From an uncultured Oscillospiraceae bacterium (GTDB taxonomy: Bacteria; Bacillota; Clostridia; Oscillospirales; Oscillospiraceae), in contig CANRHF010000132.1 in the NCBI GenBank assembly GCA_947630345.1, positions 1 through 5,343 on the forward strand: a stretch of 5,343 nucleotides of DNA. Direction: 5' to 3'. The position numbers were made by a program, and so were the translations under genes. Positions within the stretch are counted from its first letter, which is position 1; each line of letters starts with the position of its first letter. Shown in pieces: positions 1 to 4,496 of the stretch. Under the pieces are notes generated by a model, which made no database searches, was not told the DNA's origin, and was given only the letters and a program-made list of their open reading frames with translations.

Positions 1-306
1 GCCTTCGATCCCATCGAAATCGGGGGGCGCCAACACATGGCGGTTGGTGACGAAATTCGCGGTGGGCTTCCCAACGTCGCCGACGCCGAAGCCGGTGCCT
101 AGGGAGCCGCCGATGTAGTAATCGTCGAGGTACAGATCGGTCTCCTGGGTGTTCGGATTCACCCGATAAACGTCAATATAAAACATGACTAGGATGCGGG
201 CGACGCCGTTTCTGGACTCGGCGGCAACGTTGGACTTCTGGCAGCCGCAGAAGAGCGCGGCGAGCAGACATACCGCGAGGATCAGGCTAATCATTCTTTT
301 TTTCAT
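1..306 (-). CDS. Exported trypsin-like serine protease, N-terminal part (runs off left edge)
   Basis: Translated from the minus-strand ATG at 306-304, the frame stays open for 102 codons to the window edge, so the C-terminus is missing. Residues 1-22 are a signal peptide: basic MKKR start, hydrophobic core, then LFCGC. Cys22 could be a lipidated cysteine, although the lipobox is imperfect (Phe at -3). Residues 70-92 carry GTGFGV followed by FVTNRHVL, the typical beginning of an HtrA/trypsin-like fold in which His90 is the catalytic histidine; the Asp and Ser of the triad would be beyond the edge. The protein would act outside the membrane. A GGAGGG Shine-Dalgarno (320-315) sits 8 bases before the ATG, and the gene starts 36 bases after the upstream phosphatase stop, so it is probably the fifth gene of the operon. 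Its codons (two CTA, several AT-ending) look less GC-biased than those of its neighbours. Protease assignment is fairly good; the substrate is unknown. Confidence 0.68.
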   Translation of the reverse strand, partial: MKKRMISLILAVCLLAALFCGCQKSNVAAESRNGVARILVMFYIDVYRVNPNTQETDLYLDDYYIGGSLGTGFGVGDVGKPTANFVTNRHVLAPPDFDGIEG

Positions 307-342
307 GAATAATACCCTCCGTTCGTTCTCTTTTCTTTCTTT

Positions 343-1059
343 TTACGGGATGTCCACCCATACGGCGGAAGCGGTGTTATTGTCGTTGTCCGCGGGTACC
401 CGGGCAAGGAGCCGGGCCCGCATTTTATCCAGCCAATCCCGGGGATCGGCGGCGGCGTTCAGATCCGCCGCCATCTCCGGCTCATTGACGTACTCCCAAA
501 AGCCGTCGGTACACAGCAGGAAGGCGTGGGCGCCGGGGGCGAGGACCTCGGCCTTGGACTCCACGGTGGGCATACCCTCCTGCCCCAGGGCCCGGAGCAC
601 CCGGTTCCGATCCTCGTGGAACCGGATCTGGTCCACGGTGATCTCCCCCATGAACACGGCGATCTGAGAAACGCTGTGGTCCCGGGTCTGGAAGACCAGC
701 TTTCCGTTGTAGAAGTGGTAGAGCCGGGAATCGCCCACATGACCCCAGGCCGCCAGATTTCCGTCCAGCTCCAGGGCGACGATGGTGCTTTTCATGGCGC
801 AGGCGGGGGTCTGAATGGCGACGATATCGTCATGGGCGATGCGGAACAGGCCCTTGATCTGCCCGGGGTCCGCGCGCCCGTCCCAGTTTTCGCAAACGGC
901 CTTTACCGCCGCGGCGGAGGCCAATTCTCCGCCGCCGTGACCGCCCAGGCCGTCCGCCACCACGGTACACAGCTGTTCCGTTCCCAAGCGAACCTCCCGG
1001 GCGGAATCCTCGTTCCGGGGGCGGCCGCCGATGTTGGTATAGCTTGCGGTTTGCAGCAT
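343..1059 (-). CDS. Soluble PP2C-family Ser/Thr protein phosphatase
   Basis: This 238-residue protein is a stand-alone PP2C (PPM-type, PrpC/Stp-like) domain of the usual bacterial length, with no signal peptide or membrane segment, so it should be cytoplasmic. All diagnostic motifs are present in order: GGRPRNED (Asp18), VVADGLGGHGGG (Asp36), MKSTIVALEL near 89-98, WGHVGDSRLY (Asp110), RDHSVSQ (127-132), RVLRALG (153-159), LLCTDGFWEYV (Asp185) and DNNT (Asp226-Asn227). The aspartates that bind the two metal ions are intact, so it should be active on phospho-Ser/Thr proteins. An AGGAGGA Shine-Dalgarno (1070-1064) precedes the ATG by 4 bases, and 24 bases separate it from the membrane PP2C upstream. 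In other Firmicutes such phosphatases oppose a PASTA/PrkC-type kinase; here the neighbours are FHA proteins, which implies the same kind of circuit, but no kinase is visible. Confidence 0.94.
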   Translation of the reverse strand: MLQTASYTNIGGRPRNEDSAREVRLGTEQLCTVVADGLGGHGGGELASAAAVKAVCENWDGRADPGQIKGLFRIAHDDIVAIQTPACAMKSTIVALELDGNLAAWGHVGDSRLYHFYNGKLVFQTRDHSVSQIAVFMGEITVDQIRFHEDRNRVLRALGQEGMPTVESKAEVLAPGAHAFLLCTDGFWEYVNEPEMAADLNAAADPRDWLDKMRARLLARVPADNDNNTASAVWVDIP

Positions 1060-1083
1060 AGTTTCCTCCTTTTGCGGCGATCT

Positions 1084-2328
1084 TTAGAAGGCCAGGATCA
1101 CCGCCGTGTAATTGTCCTGATTGGAGTAGTGCTTGCTCTGAATGGCCTGATCCAGTTTCTCGGCGATCTGACCGGCAGTGCCGGTGACGCAGCCGGTCAG
1201 CTCCTCGATGGGCAGGGCGTTGTACACGCCGTCGCTCATCAGCAGGAACCGGTCCCCATCCCGGATGGGGATGCCCTGGTCCGGCATATCCACATATTTC
1301 AGCGGTCCCATGCCCAGGAAGCTGGTCAGCCCCCCGGCCTTGGGATGGGTCCAGGCGGCGTGGGGGTCGGTGCCCTGATTGACGGAGCGCACCTGCAGAT
1401 CGTGGCGGTAGACGTGCTCCCGGTTGAGCTGGAGCAGCGCCCCGTCCCGGTACAGGTAGATGTGGCTGTCGCCCACGGACAGGCAGTAGAAGGTCCGGTC
1501 CCGCACCAACCCTGCCAGCAGCGTGGTGCCGCTCTTATTGTATTCGCTGGGGGTGAGCAGGGTATTCACCGCCTGGGTAGCCTGGGCCAGCAGGGCCAGC
1601 AGCTGCTCCTGAGGCGGCAGGGCGCTGGTGTCCAGGAAGCCGTTTATCATGGCCGTCACGGCGGCCTGGCTGACCTTGTCTCCGTCGCTCAGGCCGCCCA
1701 TGCCGTCGGCCACCACCGCCAGCATACCGCAGCTGGGGAATACCTCCTTCGGCGTAACGGAGAAGCAGTCCTGCTGGCTGGAGCGGGCGCCCTGCTGATG
1801 GAGCTTGCCCACCTGGGGGCATCCGGCGGGCAGGGGCGCCTGGTCGCCGGAGAGGACCTCCGGGCTGCGGCCCGATCCGTTCTGCTCGGTCCTGGGAATG
1901 GGCCCGGGCCGGCGAGAGGACCTGCCGCTTCCGGCTTTGTTTCGGCAGGAGCGCAGCACCAGGGCCACGATCAGCCCGATTACCGCGGCGGACAGCAGTA
2001 TGGTGGCCGTGATCCAGCCCCAGGGGATGGCCGGGCCGGTCTCCGAGTCCGTGGGGACGGTGGTCCCGGCGGCTCCGGTGGTTTGATTCTCCGCGGCGGC
2101 CTCCGTGGTCCCAGGAATCGAAAAGTCAAAGGTCGGCAGGGGGCTGCTGCCGGTGGGCGCCTCCTGGGGCTGCTCGGTGGGCGTCTGGCCCTCCGTCGCG
2201 CCGTCAGTCGCGCTGTCGGTCGCGTCTGTGGCGGCGTCGGTGGCGGCAGTGGTCACGTTGTCCTCCGGCGCGGTAGTCTCCTGCTGCTCCGGCGCGGAGA
2301 GGTGAAGGATCTCAAAGACGTTTTCCAT
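1084..2328 (-). CDS. Membrane-anchored PP2C-family phosphatase with Thr/Asp/Ala-rich N-terminal segment
   Basis: The 414-residue protein has three parts. Residues 1-100 are acidic, disordered and low in complexity, with Thr-Asp repeats at 30-47 and a TPTEQP motif at 49-54. Residues about 102-125 form one hydrophobic helix, followed by a basic stretch (RSCRNK, then RSSRR), which by the positive-inside rule places the C-terminus in the cytoplasm and the N-terminal segment outside. Residues about 172-414 are a PP2C catalytic domain: GARSSQQD (Asp187), VVADGMGG (Asp208), SGTTLLAGL, LSVGDSHIYLY (Asp287), LLMSDGVYN (Asp366) and DNYT (Asp405-Asn406). Metal-binding aspartates are kept, while some accessory positions differ (GGL for GGH, GDSH for GDSR, EHV for DHS). 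No cleavable signal peptide is seen. It begins 3 bases after the FHA gene stop, with an AGGAG inside that gene's last codons, so translation is probably coupled. Phosphatase identity is secure; the role of the outer segment is unknown. Confidence 0.92.
   Translation of the reverse strand: MENVFEILHLSAPEQQETTAPEDNVTTAATDAATDATDSATDGATEGQTPTEQPQEAPTGSSPLPTFDFSIPGTTEAAAENQTTGAAGTTVPTDSETGPAIPWGWITATILLSAAVIGLIVALVLRSCRNKAGSGRSSRRPGPIPRTEQNGSGRSPEVLSGDQAPLPAGCPQVGKLHQQGARSSQQDCFSVTPKEVFPSCGMLAVVADGMGGLSDGDKVSQAAVTAMINGFLDTSALPPQEQLLALLAQATQAVNTLLTPSEYNKSGTTLLAGLVRDRTFYCLSVGDSHIYLYRDGALLQLNREHVYRHDLQVRSVNQGTDPHAAWTHPKAGGLTSFLGMGPLKYVDMPDQGIPIRDGDRFLLMSDGVYNALPIEELTGCVTGTAGQIAEKLDQAIQSKHYSNQDNYTAVILAF
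2188..2241 (-). repeat. Thr-Asp/Ala-rich low-complexity coding repeat
   Basis: Codons 30-47 of the membrane phosphatase place Thr at residues 30, 34, 37, 41 and 45, each followed by Asp or Glu, with Ala/Ser/Gly between. The DNA is an imperfect repeat of Thr-Asp-Ala codons. The encoded segment is predicted to lie outside the membrane and to be disordered or weakly helical. Confidence 0.75.
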
Positions 2329-2331
2329 AAA

Positions 2332-3036
2332 TCAGTTCTCCTGACCCCAGGTAAATTTTTCACCGCACAGGCCCAGAAACAGCAGCTTGGTGGTGCCGAT
2401 GGTGATCACATCGTAGTCCTTTAGATGGACGGCGTTGAACACCGGCTCGCCGTTGATTTCGATAATGTTCCGGCCCTCGGCAGGCCCGGCGTAGAACATC
2501 CGGTTCTTGTGGTAGTAGGCGACACTGGCGTGTTTCTCCCGGGAGATCTGATTGTCGCCCTGGATGTGGATGTCGCCGGTCTCTCTGCCAATGTAGTTGT
2601 ACCCGGCGTGGAGCCGGAAGTCGGTGCCCCGGCAGGGGCCCTCGATGCACACCAGCCAGCCGACCACCGGGTCCACCTGGCTGGGGCCGGCCAGATCGTC
2701 ACTGGCCAGAACGGTGGGGGAGCTGAAGGGGTTGACCCCGCCGCTGCCCCAGTTGCCGGCGGGCTGGGTGACGCCGCCGGAGCCGCTGCCGGCGTTGATG
2801 GGCGCTTCCGTAGGGGGGAAGCTGCCGGGCGTGGGCTTGGGGGCCTCGGTGGGGGGAAAGGAGCCGTAGCCGGTGGGGGCCTCGGTGGGGGTGAAGGAGC
2901 CATAGCCGGTGGGAGCTTCCGTGGGGGTAAAGCTGCCCTGGACGCCCTGGCTGGCGCAGATGGGGCAGGAGGGGTGGACGGCGGCGTTGTAGTAGTGTCC
3001 CTTGGGGCAGAGGACCAGATTGTTCTTGATTTCCAT
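2332..3036 (-). CDS. FHA-domain protein with N-terminal zinc-finger-like motif and Pro/Thr repeat linker
   Basis: The 234-residue protein starts with a metal-knuckle-like motif, CPKGH (Cys10, His14) and CPIC (Cys24, Cys27), as found at the start of many clostridial FHA proteins. Residues 34-82 are four tandem copies of a 12-13 residue unit, GSF(T/P)PTEAP plus a short tail, followed by a Gly-rich linker to about residue 120. The C-terminal part (about 127-222) is an FHA domain: YIGRE (Gly150-Arg151), ISREKH (Ser165, Arg166, His169) and INGEP (Asn195-Gly196) are the conserved phosphothreonine-binding positions. No membrane segment or signal is seen, so it should be cytoplasmic and act as a phosphothreonine reader or adaptor. 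The start is supported by GGAGGA (3048-3043) 6 bases before the ATG; the previous gene ends 25 bases earlier. The repeated Thr residues could themselves be kinase targets and form an intramolecular switch, as in GarA/OdhI; that is inference. Confidence 0.92.
   Translation of the reverse strand: MEIKNNLVLCPKGHYYNAAVHPSCPICASQGVQGSFTPTEAPTGYGSFTPTEAPTGYGSFPPTEAPKPTPGSFPPTEAPINAGSGSGGVTQPAGNWGSGGVNPFSSPTVLASDDLAGPSQVDPVVGWLVCIEGPCRGTDFRLHAGYNYIGRETGDIHIQGDNQISREKHASVAYYHKNRMFYAGPAEGRNIIEINGEPVFNAVHLKDYDVITIGTTKLLFLGLCGEKFTWGQEN
2338..2342 (-). promoter_or_regulatory. Ribosome binding site inside the upstream gene (translational coupling)
   Basis: AGGAG on the minus strand lies 9 bases before the ATG of the membrane phosphatase and within the last codons of the FHA gene. 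Since the stop and the next start are only 3 bases apart, ribosomes finishing the FHA gene probably feed the phosphatase start, keeping reader and eraser in fixed proportion. The position also confirms the ATG at 2328 as the start. Confidence 0.75.
2791..2937 (-). repeat. Four tandem 36-39 base units encoding GSF(T/P)PTEAP repeats
   Basis: Within the zinc-knuckle FHA gene, four in-frame units lie at 2937-2902, 2901-2866, 2865-2827 and 2826-2791. The first two encode identical 12-residue units (GSFTPTEAPTGY); the third and fourth diverge after PTEAP. Codon differences between copies 1 and 2 show they are not a very recent duplication. The unit number could vary between strains by slippage or recombination. 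Confidence 0.9.
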
Positions 3037-3061
3037 TTATATTCCTCCAAATAAAAATTTT

Positions 3062-3667
3062 TTACATATTGATCAGCTGGAAGGTGTTCCGCCGGGTGCC
3101 CAGGTAAAACTTGTCGCCCACCCGGATGGGAACAGGGTAGTTGGGGGGCAGCTTCCGGCCGTCGGCCAGGAAGGAGCCGTAGCTGGAGCCCAGGTCCACC
3201 AGGGTGGCCTGGCCCTGGCACCACCGCAAGGAGCAGTGGTGGCGGCTGATGCCCGGGGTGTTGGCGCTGTACTGCACCGCGCAGTCGTAATCCCGGCCGA
3301 TGATCAGCCCGCCGCTGCCGACGCTGTACACCTGGCCCTTCAGGGGTCCGGACAGGCAGGCGATGCCCAGGCGCTGGGTATAGTTGAACTCGTAGTCGAT
3401 GGGACCGCTGAGGGGTGCCGCCATGGTGGGGGTCTTGCTGGGGAACAATGGCGCGCAGTCACTGCCGGAGACCAGCACGGCGATCACGAATCCAATGGTC
3501 ACCGCGATGGCCAGCCACACGATGATGGCGCCTCCCACCGCGCAGCACAGCAGCGCCAGCAGCGCCAGATTGGGTTTGCCCTGGGCACGGCCCAGGAAGA
3601 AGGGGATCAGCCCCAGCAGAGCGCCGATCATCCCGCCCAGGATGGCGGAATAGAGGATGTTCAGCAT
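3062..3667 (-). CDS. Membrane protein with C-terminal FHA domain
   Basis: This 201-residue protein is the first gene of the operon. Residues about 4-25 and 33-67 are strongly hydrophobic and Gly/Ala/Leu-rich, forming two, possibly three, membrane helices. Residues 70-98 are a short linker that includes KTPTMAAP. Residues 99-200 are an FHA domain: LIIGRDYDC (Gly124-Arg125), GISRHHCSL (Ser141, Arg142, His144), then DLGSSYGSFLADG, which corresponds to the DxxSxNGT loop but has Tyr where Asn is usual, and VGDKFYLG near the end. The phosphopeptide-binding Arg and Ser are intact, so it probably tethers a threonine-phosphorylated partner at the membrane. For FHA to face the cytoplasm the helix count should be even if the N-terminus is inside. 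AAGGAG (3680-3675) lies 7 bases from the ATG. Family assignment is firm; the partner is unknown. Confidence 0.91.
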   Translation of the reverse strand: MLNILYSAILGGMIGALLGLIPFFLGRAQGKPNLALLALLCCAVGGAIIVWLAIAVTIGFVIAVLVSGSDCAPLFPSKTPTMAAPLSGPIDYEFNYTQRLGIACLSGPLKGQVYSVGSGGLIIGRDYDCAVQYSANTPGISRHHCSLRWCQGQATLVDLGSSYGSFLADGRKLPPNYPVPIRVGDKFYLGTRRNTFQLINM

Positions 3668-3718
3668 AGTTCGGCTCCTTTCTTCAAATGGGAAGGGGGG
3701 TTACTCTTTACATACCCC

Positions 3719-3750
3719 ATTATAGCACCGCCGCCCACCCCCGCCGTCAG
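3719..3750 (-). promoter_or_regulatory. Extended -10 promoter of the FHA/PP2C operon
   Basis: On the minus strand a perfect TATAAT lies at 3724-3719, preceded by TG one base upstream (TGC-TATAAT), the extended -10 form. No good -35 is present at 17 bases; the best candidate is CTGACG at 3750-3745 with a long 20-base spacer, so recognition may depend mainly on the extended -10. Transcription would begin near 3712, giving a leader of about 45 bases to the ATG at 3667. It is the only convincing promoter found for the five genes in this window. Confidence 0.72.
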
Positions 3751-3796
3751 ACTGCTTTCAACAAAATCACCGCCGGGTGGGACCGAAATCCAACTT

Positions 3797-3950
3797 CCTA
3801 CCTTTTTGTTTCGGTGCATTCCTCATCGTGAATGCTCCCTCGGCCCCTTCCGGGGGACCTACTTTCTTGCTCCTGCAAGAAAGTAGGCAAAGAACAGGCT
3901 TAAGGGGGCGCTAGGAGCCAACGCGCCCCCCTTAAGAATCCCCCCGCCGC
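3797..3950 (+). repeat. Hairpin-rich 154-base repeat, copy 1
   Basis: This segment matches the reverse complement of 4253-4406 over its full length (both 154 bases, about three-quarters identical by eye). It begins CCTACCTTTTTGTTTC and ends CCCCCCGCCGC. It contains a perfect 13-bp stem (3858-3870 with 3875-3887, loop TCCT) and a second stem of about 13 bp (3899-3911 with 3923-3936, one bulged C). A weaker hairpin (GCATTC/GAATGC, 3816-3835) lies near its start. It has no convincing coding potential or U-tract, so it is best called a non-coding interspersed repeat of REP or MITE type. It lies just upstream of the operon promoter. Confidence 0.8.
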
Positions 3951-4252
3951 TCCCCAGTAATGCCAAGCTGCGGAGAATATTTGTGGGCTTACGACTTTTA
4001 ATGTAGATATGCAAAGTTTTAAGTGCAGTGTACCAGGCGGTGCGGTGAAAGTTGCATTAGCGAAAGAAGGTATTGCAACAAAACAGAAGTAGAAGACTTC
4101 CTAAACTTCTTCTGCACCGATTAAGAAACTCCGCTAGTACAATCTACCAATCAGCGCTTGGCAGAATTTGGAACGCTGCACAAAAGGTTTCGCAAATTTA
4201 CGGTAGACGAGCCGTAGGCCGCCACCGAATTCCCCCCAGCGCCTCCGGCGAG
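3951..4252. other. AT-richer intergenic core between the two inverted repeats
   Basis: Positions 3961-4200 contain 101 G or C in 240 bases by hand count (42%), far below the neighbouring genes, which look above 60%. No open frame has a ribosome binding site or a recognisable product. Only weak local stems are visible, for example GTTGCA/TGCAAC at 4051-4056 and 4074-4079, and CAGAAG/CTTCTG around 4084-4115. It may be the inside of a non-autonomous element, a small RNA, or relic sequence; none of these is shown directly. Confidence 0.5.
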
Positions 4253-4406
4253 GCGGCGGGGGGTCCTTAGGGGGGCGCCTTTGCTCGAAGCGCCCCCTAA
4301 GCCGACTTCTTTGCCCACTTTCTTGCTCGGCGGCAAGAAAGTGGGTCCCCCGGAAGGGGTCGGGGGAGCACTTCCGACGGAGGAAGCACTGAAACAAAAA
4401 GGTAGG
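4253..4406 (-). repeat. Hairpin-rich 154-base repeat, copy 2 (inverted)
   Basis: This is the opposite-orientation partner of 3797-3950 and has the same length. Its main hairpin is again a perfect 13-bp stem (4314-4326 with 4333-4345, loop TCGGCG). The second stem pairs 4266-4278 with 4290-4301, with one bulged G. Several differences from copy 1 occur on both sides of a stem, so pairing is kept. It ends 30 bases before the -35 of the repressor promoter. No direct duplication of flanking bases is evident next to either copy. Confidence 0.8.
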
Positions 4407-4435
4407 CAAGAGATTTTTTCCTGCCCAAAATAGGT

Positions 4436-4451
4436 GTTGACAAATGTAAAC
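4436..4451 (+). promoter_or_regulatory. Probable BlaI/CopY-type operator over the -35 element
   Basis: GTTGACA-AA-TGTAAAC is an inverted repeat in which six of seven arm positions pair. Its centre, GACAAATGTA, differs by one base from the TACANNTGTA core known for the CopY/BlaI/MecI families. Because it covers the -35 and start of the spacer, bound repressor would block RNA polymerase, so the downstream repressor gene is probably autoregulated. Confidence 0.68.
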
Positions 4452-4465
4452 AACCGTGCTATGAT
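4437..4465 (+). promoter_or_regulatory. Sigma-A-type promoter of the repressor/sensor operon
   Basis: A consensus -35 TTGACA (4437-4442), a 17-base spacer and a -10 TATGAT (4460-4465) with an upstream TG (TGC-TATGAT) form a near-ideal vegetative promoter. Transcription should begin near 4472, leaving a leader of about 25 bases before the ATG at 4497. Confidence 0.88.
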
Positions 4466-4485
4466 GATTCCATCACAAAAGAGAA

Positions 4486-4490
4486 GGAGG
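4486..4490 (+). promoter_or_regulatory. Ribosome binding site fixing the repressor start
   Basis: GAAGGAGG ends at 4490. An in-frame ATG directly abuts it at 4491 and another lies at 4497 after 6 bases. The second has proper spacing and gives the family-typical short N-terminus, so 4497 is preferred. Longer upstream frames would start inside the promoter. Confidence 0.8.
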
Positions 4491-4496
4491 ATGCGG

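Noticed and set aside
526..2424. A 632-codon open frame on the plus strand opposite both phosphatase genes
   Set aside because: It is antisense to two proteins with complete PP2C motifs, has a Gly/Val/Ala/Arg-rich composition with no domain, and no ribosome binding site. Strong GC bias at third positions removes stops from the mirror frame.
2421..3224. A 267-codon minus-strand frame crossing the FHA gene junction
   Set aside because: It runs out of frame through two genes with clear FHA domains, and its product is an Arg/Pro/Ala-rich shadow without motifs.
3700..3720. A BlaI-type operator at the FHA operon promoter
   Set aside because: A TTTACATA half-site is visible on the plus strand downstream of the -10, but no matching TGTA arm lies at the right spacing.
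3002..3886. A 294-codon plus-strand frame opposite the membrane FHA gene and into repeat copy 1
   Set aside because: It is antisense to a well-supported gene, its tail is simply the translated repeat, and no ribosome binding site or family is recognisable.
3858..3936. Repeat hairpins as intrinsic terminators
   Set aside because: The stems are strong but are not followed by a U-tract in either direction, and no gene ends nearby, since both flanking operons start here.
4073..4270. A 65-codon plus-strand frame in the AT-richer core
   Set aside because: No ribosome binding site, no recognisable motif, and it ends inside the repeat.
3797..4406. CRISPR array
   Set aside because: There are only two copies, in opposite orientation and 154 bases long, with no short regular spacers or cas genes.
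4134..4453. Two overlapping minus-strand frames of 91 and 100 codons across repeat copy 2
   Set aside because: They are translations of the hairpin repeat and core; similar peptides appear from copy 1 (PTFLF...PFRGT), which reflects DNA repeat similarity rather than a protein. No Shine-Dalgarno precedes them.
4434..4496. An N-terminal extension of the repressor from GTG 4434 or ATG 4491
   Set aside because: The upstream start lies within the -35 region and would precede transcription; ATG 4491 directly abuts the Shine-Dalgarno. ATG 4497 has normal 6-base spacing and gives the usual protein length.
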